DNA from: Micrococcales bacterium 73-13
GTDB lineage: Bacteria; Actinomycetota; Actinomycetes; Actinomycetales; Microbacteriaceae
Length of the DNA stretch: 64,000 nucleotides
Direction of reading: 5' to 3'
Assembly: GCA_001898855.1 (NCBI GenBank)
Contig: MKVN01000016.1
Span: forward strand, 55,164 to 119,163
Under the pieces are notes generated by a model. The model did not search any database. It was not told the DNA's origin and worked only from the letters and a program-made list of their open reading frames with translations. This document shows positions 1 to 8,904 of this stretch, one piece after another (position 1 is the first letter of the stretch; the number at the start of each line of letters is the position of its first letter). A program made the position numbers and the translations under genes.

Positions 1-94
1 CGGCCGCGATGACCGGCGCGCTGGTCAGCGCGTCGCGGAGTCGCGCGGTCGCATCGCCGAGATTGCCGATCGGGGTCGCCGCCAGGATGAGCAC
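1..94 (-). CDS. rsmI: RsmI, 16S rRNA (cytidine-2'-O)-methyltransferase, N-terminal fragment
   Basis: Only the first 31 codons are inside the window; the gene runs off the left edge. The translation from GTG at 94 begins VLILAATPIGNLGDATARL, which carries the ATPIGNLGD signature that opens the S-adenosylmethionine site of RsmI. RsmI methylates the ribose of C1402 in 16S rRNA. A GAGG ribosome-binding site lies 8 nt before the GTG. The gene diverges from a protein-O-mannosyltransferase, as it does in mycobacteria (Rv1003/Rv1002c), which supports the call. What is seen is short, but the motif and the context are both specific. Confidence 0.85.
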   Translation of the reverse strand, partial: MLILAATPIGNLGDATARLRDALTSAPVIAA

Positions 95-197
95 CTCCCA
101 ATCCTCGCGCCTTTTCGGGCGACGCGGGCCGCGGACGCCCTTCTGTGACGCGATGCGCCGCCGCGACCCGGGACGACGCGGTCAGTAGGCTGACCGG

Positions 198-1778
198 GTG
201 AGGGCGAGCGGGCCGGGGTTCGACGCGATCGTGGCGGCGCAGCCGGCGCCCGCGAGGGCGCCGTCCTGGCGGATCGGCACCCGTCTCGACGCGTGGTGGT
301 CGTCCCGCACGCCGCGCACCAGGGCGGTGCTGCGCTGGTCGGCGCCGGCCGGCGTGATGCTCACCGCGGCGCTCACCCGGCTGGTCGGGCTCGCCCACCC
401 GTCCGAGATCGTCTTCGACGAGACGTACTACGTGAAGGACGCCTGGACCACCTGGAACCTCGGCTACGAGGCGACCTGGCCGGCCGACCCCACCGGGAGC
501 GACCCGCACTGGGCGGACCGGCAGTTCGAGGCCGGGAACACGGACATCTTCCAGACCACCGCATCGTTCGCCGTGCACCCGCCGCTCGGCAAGTGGCTCA
601 TCGCGCTCGGCATGGCGCTGCTCGGCCCGTCCGACCCGGTCGGCTGGCGGCTCTCGGTGGCGATCGCCGGCATCCTGCTGGTCGGCCTCGTCATGCTCGT
701 CGCGCACCGGCTCACCCGGTCCCTGCTGGTCGCCTCGATCGCCGGCGGCCTGCTCGCGATCGACGGCAACGGCATCGTGATGAGCCGCGTCGCGCTGCTC
801 GACGGCTTCGTCGCGCTGTTCGCCCTGCTCGGCTTCTACTTCGTGCTGCTCGACCGCGAGCGCACCCGGCGCACCGGCGCCCTGTGGGCGAGACCCTGGC
901 TGCTCGCCGCGGGCGCCGCGCTCGGCGCCGCGACGGCGGTCAAGTGGAACGGCGTGTGGTTCCTCGCGTTCTTCGGCGTGTGGACCGTCGTCGCCGACGC
1001 GATCGACCGGCGCGACGGCTGGGCGGTGCTGCGGCACGGGCCTGTGAACTTCGTGCTGCTGGTCCCGGTGGCCGCGGCGGCCTACCTGCTGTCCTGGACG
1101 GGATGGTTCGCGACCGAGGGCGGCTACTACCGGCAGTGGGCGGCGCAGGGCGATCACGCCTGGGAGGGGTTCTGGTCCTGGGTGCCGCTGCCGGTGCAGA
1201 GCTTCCTGCATCACCAGGGCGAGGTGCTGCGCTTCCACGAGGGGCTGCACAACGACCACCCCTACCGGTCCCCCGCCTGGGCATGGCTGCTGATCGCCCG
1301 GCCGACCGCGATCTGGTACCGGGCGACGACCGGCGCCACCGACCCGGGCTGCGGCGGTGACGCCTGCGGCGCGCTCGTCACCGATCTGCCGAACCCGCTC
1401 ATCTGGTACGCCTCGGTGGCGGCGATCGTCTGGCTGCTCGTCGTCGCGATCCGCCGGCGGGACTGGGCCGCCTGGGCGGTCGTCGTCGGCTTCGCGGCGG
1501 GGTACGTGCCGTGGCTGCTCCTGCCGGAGCGCACGACGTACTTCTTCTACTCGATCGCCTATCAGCCGTTCCTCGTCCTGGCGCTGGCGATGGCGCTGCA
1601 CAGGATCCTCGGGCGACCCGACGACGAGCGATCGCGACGGCGCAGCGGCATCATCGCCGTGACGGCGTTCCTCGCCGCCGCCGTGGCGCTCAGCGTGTTC
1701 TTCTGGCCGATCTGGAGCGGGATGACGCTCGACACCGGCGCGCTGACGCTGCGCTACTGGTCCCCGACCTGGGCGTAG
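198..1778 (+). CDS. Protein O-mannosyltransferase (GT39 family)
   Basis: Integral membrane glycosyltransferase that moves mannose from polyprenyl-phosphate-mannose to Ser/Thr of exported proteins. The 526-aa protein has a hydrophilic N-terminus of about 45 residues and then many hydrophobic segments. The first extracytoplasmic loop contains FDETYYVKD, the acidic DE pair typical of GT39, followed by HPPLGKWLI, also a family signature. The C-terminal half has further membrane helices, including LLLPERTTYFFYSI. The GTG start has no ribosome-binding site, but a TAGGCT box at 186-191 sits 6 nt upstream, so the transcript is probably leaderless. Its partner rsmI is divergent. It may be named pmt in related genomes. 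Confidence 0.9.
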   Translation: MRASGPGFDAIVAAQPAPARAPSWRIGTRLDAWWSSRTPRTRAVLRWSAPAGVMLTAALTRLVGLAHPSEIVFDETYYVKDAWTTWNLGYEATWPADPTGSDPHWADRQFEAGNTDIFQTTASFAVHPPLGKWLIALGMALLGPSDPVGWRLSVAIAGILLVGLVMLVAHRLTRSLLVASIAGGLLAIDGNGIVMSRVALLDGFVALFALLGFYFVLLDRERTRRTGALWARPWLLAAGAALGAATAVKWNGVWFLAFFGVWTVVADAIDRRDGWAVLRHGPVNFVLLVPVAAAAYLLSWTGWFATEGGYYRQWAAQGDHAWEGFWSWVPLPVQSFLHHQGEVLRFHEGLHNDHPYRSPAWAWLLIARPTAIWYRATTGATDPGCGGDACGALVTDLPNPLIWYASVAAIVWLLVVAIRRRDWAAWAVVVGFAAGYVPWLLLPERTTYFFYSIAYQPFLVLALAMALHRILGRPDDERSRRRSGIIAVTAFLAAAVALSVFFWPIWSGMTLDTGALTLRYWSPTWA

Positions 1779-1781
1779 CGC

Positions 1782-2912
1782 TCAGGCCTGGCTCGGGACC
1801 GCCCGCTGCTCGGGGCCGTGATAGGCGGACAGCGGACGGATCAGCGAGTTGGACGCCTGCTGCTCCAGGACGTGCGCGGTCCAGCCGGTCACCCGGGAGG
1901 CGATGAACAACGGCGTGAACAGCTCCGTCTCGAAGCCCATCAGCGCGTACGCCGGCCCGGAGGGGTAGTCGAGGTTCGGCTGGATGCCCTTGCGCTCGAC
2001 CATCGCCGACTCCAGCGCGTCGTAGAGGGCGAGCACGTCGGGCCGGTCGTAGAACTCGACGAGGCGCTGAAGCGCGGCCTTCATGGTCGGCACCCGCGAG
2101 TCCCCGTTCTTGTAGACCCGGTGCCCGAAGCCCATGATCTTGCGCTTCGCCGCGAGCGCGGCGTCGAGCCACGCTTCGGCGCGCTCGGCGGAGCCGATCT
2201 CGTCGAAGGCGTGCATGACCGCCTCGTTCGCGCCGCCGTGCAGCGGGCCCTTCAGGGCGCCGATGGCCGCGGTCACCGCGCTGTAGACGTCCGAGAGGGT
2301 CGAGGCGACGACGCGAGCGGTGAAGGTGGAGGCGTTGAAGGAGTGCTCGGCGTACAGGATCATCGACACGTCGAAGGCGTCGACGACCGGCAGCTCCGGC
2401 ACCTCGCCGAAGGTCATGTGCAGGAAGTTCGCCGAGTAGGCGAGGTCGTCGCGCGGCTCGACGGGCTCGAGCCCGCGGCGCCGGCGCTGGGTGTACGCGA
2501 CGATCGCCGGCAGCTGCGCCCACAGCCGCACCGAGCGGGCGAGCGTCAGCTCCGGGTCGATCCAGGTCGGGTCGGCGCCGAGCGTCGGGTCGAGGGCGCC
2601 GAGCGTCGAGACGGCGGTGCGGACGACGTCCATCGGGTGCGCGGTCGGCGGCAGCTCGTCGATGACCCGCTTCACGCGGTGATCGAGCGGCCGGTGCGAC
2701 CGCTCGATCGCGGTGAACGCCTCCAGCTGGACGGGATCCGGCAGCCCGCCCTGCCAGAGCAGGAACGCGACCTCCTCGAACGTGCACCGCTCGCAGAGCT
2801 CCTGCACCGGGTACCCGCGGTACAGCAGCGAGTTCGTCTCGGGGTTGACCTTCGAGATCGCGGTCGAGTCGGCGACGACGCCCGCGAGCCCCTTCCTGAT
2901 CTCAGTTTCCAA
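1782..2912 (-). CDS. prpC: 2-methylcitrate synthase / citrate synthase
   Basis: Condenses propionyl-CoA with oxaloacetate to 2-methylcitrate, the entry step of the methylcitrate cycle, in the cytosol. The 376-aa protein is the usual length of the short (type I) citrate synthases. It shows the active-site region GALKGPLHGGANEAV and the downstream GFGHRVYKNGDSR segment with the conserved His and Arg. It starts at TTG 2912 and overlaps the end of prpB by 11 bp, making the order prpD-prpB-prpC one operon. PrpC is preferred over a housekeeping citrate synthase because of the prpB and prpD neighbours. Activity with acetyl-CoA is possible in this family. Confidence 0.92.
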   Translation of the reverse strand: METEIRKGLAGVVADSTAISKVNPETNSLLYRGYPVQELCERCTFEEVAFLLWQGGLPDPVQLEAFTAIERSHRPLDHRVKRVIDELPPTAHPMDVVRTAVSTLGALDPTLGADPTWIDPELTLARSVRLWAQLPAIVAYTQRRRRGLEPVEPRDDLAYSANFLHMTFGEVPELPVVDAFDVSMILYAEHSFNASTFTARVVASTLSDVYSAVTAAIGALKGPLHGGANEAVMHAFDEIGSAERAEAWLDAALAAKRKIMGFGHRVYKNGDSRVPTMKAALQRLVEFYDRPDVLALYDALESAMVERKGIQPNLDYPSGPAYALMGFETELFTPLFIASRVTGWTAHVLEQQASNSLIRPLSAYHGPEQRAVPSQA

Positions 2913-3816
2913 TGTGCCGCTCCAGGGAGAAGTTGTACACGCTCGCGTCGAACGCGTTGTAGGCCTCGTAGTCGAGCAGCTCGTAGAGCCGGGCTCGGGT
3001 CTGCATGCCGGGGACCTGCGATCGCAGGCTGCCCTCCTCGCGGAGCGCGTCGAGGGCGCGCTCGGCGGCGCCCATCGCGGTGCGCAGCAGCGAGACGGGG
3101 TGGATGACGATCCCGACGCCCGCCGCGGCGAGCTCGTCCCGGGTGAACAGCTCCGACTTGCCGAACTCGGTCATGTTCGCCAGCACCGGCACCGGGCCGA
3201 GCGCCGCCTTGACCGCGGCGAACTCCTCGAGGCTCACCATCGCCTCGGGGAAGACGACGTCGGCGCCGGCGTCGACGAGCATCCGGGCCCGGTCGATCGC
3301 GGCCTGCAGCCCCGAGACGGCGCGGATGTCGGTGCGGGCGATGATCAGCAGGTTCGGGTCGCGCCGCGCACGCACGGCGGCGGAGATGCGCTGCAGCGCG
3401 GTGGCGTCGTCGACGACCGACTTCCCGTCGAGGTGGCCGCAGCGCTTCGGATTGACCTGGTCCTCGATGTGCAGGCCGGACACGCCGGCGTCCTCGAGCG
3501 CCTGGACGGTGCGGGCGACGTTCATCACCTCGCCGAAGCCGGTGTCGGCGTCGATGATCGTCGGCAGATCGGTCATCCGCGAGATCTGGCCGCCTCGGCC
3601 CGCGACCTCGGTGAGCGTGGTGAGCCCGACGTCGGGCAGCCCGAGGTCGGCGGCGAGGACCGCGCCGGAGATGTAGACGCCGTCGAAGCCCTTGTCCTGG
3701 ATCAGGCGGGCCGACAGCGGGTTGAAGGCGCCCGGGAAGGTGAGCAGCTCGCCGGAGGCGAGCCGTTCGCGCAGCCGCGCGCGCTTCTCGGCCGGGGTCG
3801 TCGCGGTGTGGAGCAC
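2902..3816 (-). CDS. prpB: Methylisocitrate lyase
   Basis: Cleaves 2-methylisocitrate to pyruvate and succinate. It belongs to the isocitrate lyase / PEP mutase superfamily (TIM barrel, Mg-dependent). Of its 304 residues, the stretch GLHIEDQVNPKRCGHLDGK contains the catalytic-loop signature KRCGH, and DADTGFGE supplies metal-binding acidic residues. The family is normally about 290-305 aa, so the gene is complete. It starts at GTG 3816 with AGGAGG just upstream; that ribosome-binding site overlaps the stop codon of prpD, indicating translational coupling. Confidence 0.93.
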   Translation of the reverse strand: MLHTATTPAEKRARLRERLASGELLTFPGAFNPLSARLIQDKGFDGVYISGAVLAADLGLPDVGLTTLTEVAGRGGQISRMTDLPTIIDADTGFGEVMNVARTVQALEDAGVSGLHIEDQVNPKRCGHLDGKSVVDDATALQRISAAVRARRDPNLLIIARTDIRAVSGLQAAIDRARMLVDAGADVVFPEAMVSLEEFAAVKAALGPVPVLANMTEFGKSELFTRDELAAAGVGIVIHPVSLLRTAMGAAERALDALREEGSLRSQVPGMQTRARLYELLDYEAYNAFDASVYNFSLERHIGN

Positions 3817-3825
3817 GGCCGCCTC

Positions 3826-5352
3826 CTAGAAGATCCCCGCCGGGACGGGCGCGGTCAGCAGCGGGTCGGTCATCGGGGTGACGGTGAGGCCGCGCAGCTC
3901 GGAGGGGCTGAGCTCGGGGAGGCGCTGCACGACGGCGAGGAAGCGGTCGATCTCCTCGGGGGCGAGCACGCCGGCGGCGAGCCGGCGGAACTTGGCCGTG
4001 TAGTCGGCGCGGGCGAACGGGCGGGCGCCGAGCGGGTGGGCGTCGGCGACCGCGATCTCCTCGACGATCCGCTCCCCGTCGGCCAGCTCGATCTCCGCCC
4101 GGCCGCCGAACGCCTGCTCGGTCGGGTCCTCGGAGTGGTAGCGACGGGTCCACTCGGGATCCTCGAGCGTGGTCACCTTCCGCCAGAGCTCGACGGTGTC
4201 CGGTCGACCGGCGCGCTCCGGCGCGTAGCTGGCGACGTGGTCCCAGGCGCCGTCCTGCAGCGCGACGGCGAAGATGTACGGGATCGAGTGGTCGAGCGTC
4301 TCCCGGCTTGCGGAGGGGTCGTACTTCTGGGGGTCGCCGGAGCCAGAGCCGATCACGTAGTGCGTGTGGTGGCTGGTGTGCAGCACGATCCGGGCGACGT
4401 TCGCCGGGTCGCGCAGCTCCGGGCGCTGCGCGCCGAGTCGGCGGGCCAGGTCGATCCAGGCCTGCGCCTGGTACTCGGCCGAGTGCTCCTTCGTGTAGGA
4501 GTCGAGGATCGCCCGACGCGGCTCGCCGGCGGCCGGCAGCGGTACGGCGTAGTCGGCGTCCCCGCCGTCGAGCAGCCAGGCGATCACCCCGTCCTCGCCC
4601 TCGTAGATCGGCGCGGGACTGGTCTGGCCCCGCATCGCCCGGTCGACCGCCTCGACGGCCATCTTCCCCGCGAACGCCGGCGCGTGCGCCTTCCAGGTCG
4701 AGATCTCGCCCTTGCGGGACTGCCGCGTCGCCGTCGTGGTGTGCAGCGCCTGCCCGATCGCCTGATGGATCGTCTCGGTCGGCAGGCCGAGCAGCGTCCC
4801 GATGCCGGCGGCGGCGCTCGGCCCGAGGTGGGCGACGTGGTCGATCTTGTGCTCGTGGAGGCTGATGCCCTTCGCCAGGTCGATCTGGAGCTCGTAGCCG
4901 GTCACGATGCCGCGCACCAGCTCCTCGCCGCTGCGGCCGAGATGCTGGGCGACGGCGAGGATCGGCGGGACGTTGTCGCCCGGGTGCGAGTACTCCGCCG
5001 CCAGGAACGTGTCGTGGTAGTCGAGCTCGCGCACCGCGACCCCGTTCGCCCACGCCGCCCACTCCGGGCCGGTGAGCTGGTCGGAGCCGACGATCGTCGC
5101 GCCGCCGCCCCCCGCGGAGACCCGATGCGCCTCGGCCTGCGCGCGCGCCGCGAGCACCGGCCCGCGGCCGAGCGACGCGGTCGCGACCGCCGCGTTGTCG
5201 ATCACCCGGTTGATCACCATGTCGACGACGTCGGCATCCGGCTCGACGCGCTCGGCGGCGACCTCGGCGAGCTTCCAGGCCAGCTGCTCGCCGCGCGCGT
5301 GCGGCTCGGCGCTCGGCCAGACCCGCACCCGATGCTCGATCACCCGACCCAT
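3826..5352 (-). CDS. prpD: 2-methylcitrate dehydratase (MmgE/PrpD family)
   Basis: Dehydrates 2-methylcitrate on the way to 2-methylisocitrate. The 508-aa protein matches the MmgE/PrpD fold. Family landmarks include [16 protein letters not shown] near the N-terminus, [15 protein letters not shown] in the middle, and [19 protein letters not shown]. It is the first gene of the prpDBC operon, starting at ATG 5352 with GAGGAA upstream. The divergent neighbour is a SnoaL-like gene. No prpR-type activator is visible next to it, so the operon's control cannot be read here. Confidence 0.9.
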   Translation of the reverse strand: MGRVIEHRVRVWPSAEPHARGEQLAWKLAEVAAERVEPDADVVDMVINRVIDNAAVATASLGRGPVLAARAQAEAHRVSAGGGGATIVGSDQLTGPEWAAWANGVAVRELDYHDTFLAAEYSHPGDNVPPILAVAQHLGRSGEELVRGIVTGYELQIDLAKGISLHEHKIDHVAHLGPSAAAGIGTLLGLPTETIHQAIGQALHTTTATRQSRKGEISTWKAHAPAFAGKMAVEAVDRAMRGQTSPAPIYEGEDGVIAWLLDGGDADYAVPLPAAGEPRRAILDSYTKEHSAEYQAQAWIDLARRLGAQRPELRDPANVARIVLHTSHHTHYVIGSGSGDPQKYDPSASRETLDHSIPYIFAVALQDGAWDHVASYAPERAGRPDTVELWRKVTTLEDPEWTRRYHSEDPTEQAFGGRAEIELADGERIVEEIAVADAHPLGARPFARADYTAKFRRLAAGVLAPEEIDRFLAVVQRLPELSPSELRGLTVTPMTDPLLTAPVPAGIF

Positions 5353-5404
5353 TCTGCCGTGAGTTCCTCCGCAGCGGTTCCGAGGGCCCGCGGCCGTCCC
5401 GGCA

Positions 5405-5434
5405 TTGACGCCGCGCTCGGCGCGACCGTACGTT
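5405..5434 (+). promoter_or_regulatory. Sigma-70-type promoter of a leaderless gene
   Basis: TTGACG at 5405-5410 and TACGTT at 5429-5434 are separated by 18 bp. The GTG start of the next gene follows 7 nt after the -10 box, and no ribosome-binding site is seen, so transcription probably begins at or next to the start codon. Confidence 0.6.
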
Positions 5435-5441
5435 CGAGGGC

Positions 5442-5903
5442 GTGACCTCCCCGAGCCCGGACGACCGCGCCGCCATCGACGACCTCTACAACGCCTACCT
5501 CTGGGCGCTCGACACGCAGGACATCGAGCTCTACGTCGGCACGTTCTGGGACGACGCCGTGCTCAAGGAGACGCAGCTCGACGGGACGGTCGAGGTCTGG
5601 CACGGCGCCGAGGCGATCCGGAGCTTCACGGCCGGGCACTTCGGCGGCTACGGCGGGCACCAGCACCGCGAGACGACGCGCCGCTATCTGCCCGACCCGG
5701 CCGGCGAGCACCGCTGGACGCTGCACTCCTACTGGTTCGCGAGCCACCGCGACCCGGCGTCGAACGAGGTCGCGTTCTTCTCCACCGGCCTGTCGAACGA
5801 CATCGTCGAGCGCCGCGGAGACGAGTGGCGGTTCGCGCAGCGCGGCATCTCGCGCTGGCCGGCCGACCCGAAGGCGGCGCTGCGGGCGATCGACGAGGCC
5901 TGA
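5442..5903 (+). CDS. SnoaL-like / NTF2-fold protein
   Basis: A 153-aa single-domain protein of the SnoaL/NTF2-like type. It opens with [20 protein letters not shown], the usual first helices of this cone-shaped fold, followed by a WDDAVL strand and a [13 protein letters not shown] segment. Members act as hydroxylase/isomerase-like enzymes or as small binding proteins in aromatic and polyketide catabolism; the substrate cannot be read here. It resembles the protein encoded at 7549-7992 (shared ALDTxDxxxYVGT and GHQHR). It appears leaderless, with its own promoter at 5405-5434, and is convergent with the ABC genes. Confidence 0.7.
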   Translation: MTSPSPDDRAAIDDLYNAYLWALDTQDIELYVGTFWDDAVLKETQLDGTVEVWHGAEAIRSFTAGHFGGYGGHQHRETTRRYLPDPAGEHRWTLHSYWFASHRDPASNEVAFFSTGLSNDIVERRGDEWRFAQRGISRWPADPKAALRAIDEA

Positions 5904-5916
5904 GCGGGCTCGGCGA

Positions 5917-6681
5917 TCAGCGCGACTCCCACCGGAAGAAGCGGATCCCGACGAACGCGCACACGACCGCGTAGACCGGCACCATGATCGCGCCCGCTGT
6001 CGTCGCGTCGCTCCAGGCCGCGCCGAAGGCGACGGCGTAGAGGCTGGTCAGCGCGCCGACCGGCGTCCACTGCGAGAAGACGGTGAACCAGTCGCCGAGC
6101 ACGCCGATCGAGCCGAGGATCCCGCTGATGATCAGCAGGATGAACAGCACGCGCCCGACCGCGTTCACCGAGGCCGGCGAGCGCAGCAGGCCGACGATCG
6201 CCTGGCCGGTGCACAGGAACATCGCGGCGCCGAGCAGCGAGACGCCGAGCACGGCGAGGTACTGGTGCCACTCGTAGACCACGCCGTGGGCGATCGAGCC
6301 GACGACGACGCCGAGCACGGTCATGACCACGGCCGAGACGAGCTGGACGACGATCCGGCTCGCCATGATCGCCCAGCTCGGCGTCGGCGTGACGCGCAGC
6401 CGCTGGAAGACGCCCGACGCCCGGTCCTGGGCGACGAGCGTCGAGTACCCGAGCATGCCCGCGGACATCGTCCCGTAGCTGAGCGCGAGGCCGATGAGCG
6501 TGCCGGGCTCGGCGAAGTCCCGCTTCCCGAAGCTCGTCGCGACGATGAAGATGATCGGCACCGCGAGGTTCGTCACGAGCACCTGCGGTGTGCGCGCCAG
6601 GACGGTGAAGTCGGCGCGCAGCAGCGCCGCGAGGGTCATGCCGATCGGCGGGCGACCGGGGGCGAGCGGCGCGTCAGTCAC
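5917..6681 (-). CDS. ABC-2 type transporter permease
   Basis: A 254-aa membrane protein with about six hydrophobic segments. The arrangement resembles ABC2_membrane export permeases of the multidrug/antibiotic type: an N-terminal LARTPQVLVTNLAVPIIFIV helix, a long internal cytoplasmic stretch GVFQRLRVTPTPSWA, then four helices. The GVFQRLRVTP segment is a recognisable element of these exporters. GTG start at 6681. It overlaps the end of its ATPase gene by 8 bp, so the pair is co-translated. The exported substrate is unknown. Confidence 0.85.
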   Translation of the reverse strand: MTDAPLAPGRPPIGMTLAALLRADFTVLARTPQVLVTNLAVPIIFIVATSFGKRDFAEPGTLIGLALSYGTMSAGMLGYSTLVAQDRASGVFQRLRVTPTPSWAIMASRIVVQLVSAVVMTVLGVVVGSIAHGVVYEWHQYLAVLGVSLLGAAMFLCTGQAIVGLLRSPASVNAVGRVLFILLIISGILGSIGVLGDWFTVFSQWTPVGALTSLYAVAFGAAWSDATTAGAIMVPVYAVVCAFVGIRFFRWESR

Positions 6682-7459
6682 GGATCGAGCTCCCGGTCAG
6701 CGCGATGAAGACGTCCTCGAGGGTGACCTCGCCCCGGGCGAGCCGCACCACCCGCGGGTCCTCGCGGTACTCGGCGATGAGCGCGGCGGGGCTGCCGGTC
6801 GCGAGCAGCCGGCCGTGGTCGATGATCGCGATGCGGTCGCAGACGGCCTGCGCCTCCTCCATCGAGTGCGTCGTGAGCAGGATCGCGCCGCCCTCGCCGC
6901 GCAGGCCCTCGATCCTCGCCCAGAGCTGCCGCCGGGACTGCGGGTCGAGGCCCTGGGTCGGCTCGTCGAGCAGCATGAGGAGCGGGCGCGGCAGCGTCGC
7001 GATGAGCAGCGAGAACCGCTGCTGCTGACCGCCGGAGAGGCTCTTGAACCGCTTCGCGCGCTCGTCGCCGAGCCCGGCGTCCTCGATCCGGTCGCGGATG
7101 CCGTCCCCGCTCAGCCGCAGCCCGTAGAGGCCGGCGTAGAGCCGGACGAGCTGCTCGAGCCCCAGCTCCGGCTGGAAGCTCGACGCCTGCAGCTGCACGC
7201 CGAGCCTCGCCTTCGCTGCGAGCGGCGCCCGGATCGCGTCCTGGCCGTCGACGAGGACGGTGCCGGCCGCCGGCGACTGCAGCCCCTCGATGACGCTGAG
7301 GGTGCTCGTCTTGCCGGCGCCGTTCGGCCCGAGCAGGCCGAAGATCTCGCCGCGCCCGATCGAGAAGGACAGCCCGTCCACGGCGACGCGGCTGCCGTAT
7401 CGCACGACGAGGCCGTCGACGCTCAGGACGTCGTCGCGGGACGGTGCTCCGTCCGCCAT
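6674..7459 (-). CDS. ABC transporter ATP-binding protein (export type)
   Basis: Single nucleotide-binding domain of about 261 aa that powers the permease encoded next to it. Visible motifs in order: Walker A GPNGAGKTS, Q-loop near LGVQLQASSFQPELG, signature LSGGQQQRFSL, Walker B LLMLLDEPTQGLD, and an H-loop LLTTHSMEEA. This set is typical of the drug/antibiotic-export (DrrA-like) ATPases. The ATG at 7459 has no clear ribosome-binding site; an in-frame GTG at 7468 is an alternative. Confidence 0.9.
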   Translation of the reverse strand: MADGAPSRDDVLSVDGLVVRYGSRVAVDGLSFSIGRGEIFGLLGPNGAGKTSTLSVIEGLQSPAAGTVLVDGQDAIRAPLAAKARLGVQLQASSFQPELGLEQLVRLYAGLYGLRLSGDGIRDRIEDAGLGDERAKRFKSLSGGQQQRFSLLIATLPRPLLMLLDEPTQGLDPQSRRQLWARIEGLRGEGGAILLTTHSMEEAQAVCDRIAIIDHGRLLATGSPAALIAEYREDPRVVRLARGEVTLEDVFIALTGSSIRD

Positions 7460-7548
7460 CGCCTGCACGGCGTCATCATGCCACCGCGGCCCGGCAGTTC
7501 GCTCGACGGGATCCGCGCCGGCGCGCGATCGCCGGCGACGGCCCGACG

Positions 7549-7992
7549 TCAGGTCCGCCGCAGCGGATGCGGCAGCGTGCCGTCCCACTGGCTGACGGTG
7601 CGGCGGCGCAGCCGCCAGCGCCCCTCCCGCTCCTCGACCTCGTCGTGGATCCAGCCGGCGTTCTGCACCTCGATCGCACCGCCGTCCGGGTCGCGCTGCA
7701 GCGACCAGTAGTACATCCAGACGCTCCAGCCGGGATCGCGCTCCAGGTAGAGCGGGGTCTGCAGGCGGTGCTGATGCCCCGACCGCGACGCGAAGTAGGC
7801 CGCCGTGCCCTCGCGCAGCTGCTGCGCGCCGACCAGCCGCACCTCGGAGCCGTCGGGGAGCAGGTCGATCCACTCGCCGTCCTCCCAGTACGTCCCGACG
7901 TAGCGGTCGAGGTCGTGGGTGTCGAGCGCCCAGACGTTGTCGGCGATGAGATCCTCGATCGCGTCGCGGACCTCGCGGCTCGGCGTGGTCAT
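7549..7992 (-). CDS. SnoaL-like / NTF2-fold protein
   Basis: 147-aa SnoaL-like protein, related to the one at 5442-5903. Shared features are an N-terminal helix with EDLIADNVWALDTHDLDRY, the YVGTYWEDGEW strand and a SGHQHRLQT segment. The C-terminal third is rich in Trp and Arg (EGRWRLRRRTVSQW), as in many ring-hydroxylation-associated members. It stands alone, upstream of and divergent from an ArsR-type regulator. No catalytic assignment is possible from the sequence. Confidence 0.7.
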   Translation of the reverse strand: MTTPSREVRDAIEDLIADNVWALDTHDLDRYVGTYWEDGEWIDLLPDGSEVRLVGAQQLREGTAAYFASRSGHQHRLQTPLYLERDPGWSVWMYYWSLQRDPDGGAIEVQNAGWIHDEVEEREGRWRLRRRTVSQWDGTLPHPLRRT

Positions 7993-8056
7993 GTCGCTCC
8001 TGACTCTGCGGAGACCGGACGCCTTCGTCCGGAGCTCCAGCCTAGGCCGCCGCGAC

Positions 8057-8101
8057 TTGACGGGGCCGTCCGACGAGACAATACTTAGTCATGTGACTAA
8101 G
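8057..8101 (+). promoter_or_regulatory. Promoter with operator palindrome covering the start codon of the ArsR-type gene
   Basis: TTGACG at 8057-8062 and TACTTA at 8082-8087 form a promoter with 19-bp spacing. A perfect inverted repeat, CTTAGTCA (8084-8091) / TGACTAAG (8094-8101) with a 2-bp centre, overlaps the -10 box and contains the GTG start codon at 8093. It is probably the autoregulatory operator of the ArsR-type protein. Bound repressor would block both the promoter and the leaderless start. Confidence 0.65.
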
Positions 8102-8425
8102 CATGCGACGGACCTGGACGCGATGTTCCGTGCCCTGTCCGACGCGACCCGCCGGGCGCTGGTGGAGCGGCTCACGCGCTCGCCGGCGTCGGTCACCGAG
8201 CTCGCCGAGCCCTTCGACGCCGCCCTCCCGACGATCCTCGAGCACCTCCGGGTGCTCGAGCGGGCCGGGATCGTGTCGTCCGAGAAGGTGGGCCGGATCC
8301 GCACCTACCAGCTCGCCGCCGACGCACTGGTCCCCGCCAATCGCTGGATCGTCGCTCGGCAGCGCCCCCAGGAGCGCCGCCTCGACCGCCTCGGCGACTA
8401 CCTCGCCCACCCAGAAGGAGACTGA
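8093..8425 (+). CDS. ArsR-family winged-helix regulator (AHSA1-associated)
   Basis: A 110-aa winged-helix protein: MFRALSDATRRALVERL helix, SPASVTELAEPF, recognition helix ALPTILEHLRVLERAGIVSSEKVGRIRTYQL. There is no CxC or other Cys metal site, so it is not a classical metal sensor. It belongs to the ArsR group that sits directly upstream of an AHSA1/SRPBCC gene, as here, with 2 bp between the genes. The start is set at GTG 8093 because a promoter -10 lies just before it and no ribosome-binding site is present. It probably represses its own two-gene operon through the palindrome at 8084-8101. Confidence 0.85.
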   Translation: MTKHATDLDAMFRALSDATRRALVERLTRSPASVTELAEPFDAALPTILEHLRVLERAGIVSSEKVGRIRTYQLAADALVPANRWIVARQRPQERRLDRLGDYLAHPEGD

Positions 8426-8427
8426 CC

Positions 8428-8904
8428 ATGCCCGCTCTCACCCAGACCCATGCCACGTTCGTGCTCGAGCGCGAGTACCCCGTCCCCGTCGCCCGCGTCT
8501 GGCAGGCGTTCGCCGATCCCGAGGTCAAGGCCAGGTGGTTCGGCAGCGAGGACTTCGTCGAGGTGGAGCGCACCGACGACTTCCGGGTCGGCGGGGTGTC
8601 GACCGACGACGGACGCCGCGGCGCCGACGGGCCGCTCTCGCAGTTCCGCGCGACCTACACCGACATCGTCGAGCACCGCCGGATCGTCTACTCCTACGAC
8701 ATGTGGCTCGACGGCGTCCACGCGTCGACCTCGATCACCACGCTCCTGTTCGAGCCGATCGGGACCGGCACCCGACTGACCTTCACCGAGCAGGGCGTGC
8801 ACCTCGACGGCGTGCACGGCCCGGGGCCCGAGGCAGCGGCCGGTCGCGAGGAGGGCACCGGCTTCCTCATGGATCAGCTCGGCGCCGTCCTCGCCGGCGG
8901 CTGA
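8428..8904 (+). CDS. SRPBCC / AHSA1-domain protein
   Basis: 158-aa START-like hydrophobic-ligand-binding fold of the AHSA1 (activator of Hsp90 ATPase homologue 1) type. Typical strands are FVLEREYPVPVARVWQAF near the N-terminus, RWFGSEDF, the RATYTDIVEHRRIVYSYDMW core, and LLFEPIGTGTRLTFTEQG. These two-gene ArsR/AHSA1 operons are common in actinobacteria, and their ligands are mostly unknown. AAGGAG precedes the ATG with normal spacing. Transcription is expected from the promoter at 8057-8087. Confidence 0.82.
   Translation: MPALTQTHATFVLEREYPVPVARVWQAFADPEVKARWFGSEDFVEVERTDDFRVGGVSTDDGRRGADGPLSQFRATYTDIVEHRRIVYSYDMWLDGVHASTSITTLLFEPIGTGTRLTFTEQGVHLDGVHGPGPEAAAGREEGTGFLMDQLGAVLAGG

Noticed and set aside
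1818..3107. A 429-residue plus-strand frame opposite prpC and prpB
   Set aside because: Shadow frame with Arg/Gly/Val-rich composition and no recognisable domain; the opposite strand holds real enzymes.
2672..5476. A 934-residue open frame on the minus strand over prpB and prpD, and its 910-residue counterpart on the plus strand at 2713-5445
   Set aside because: Both are long only because of the GC-rich third positions; their composition (Arg/Gly/Ala or Val/Asp runs) has no family motif, whereas the overlapping frames have clear PrpB and PrpD motifs.
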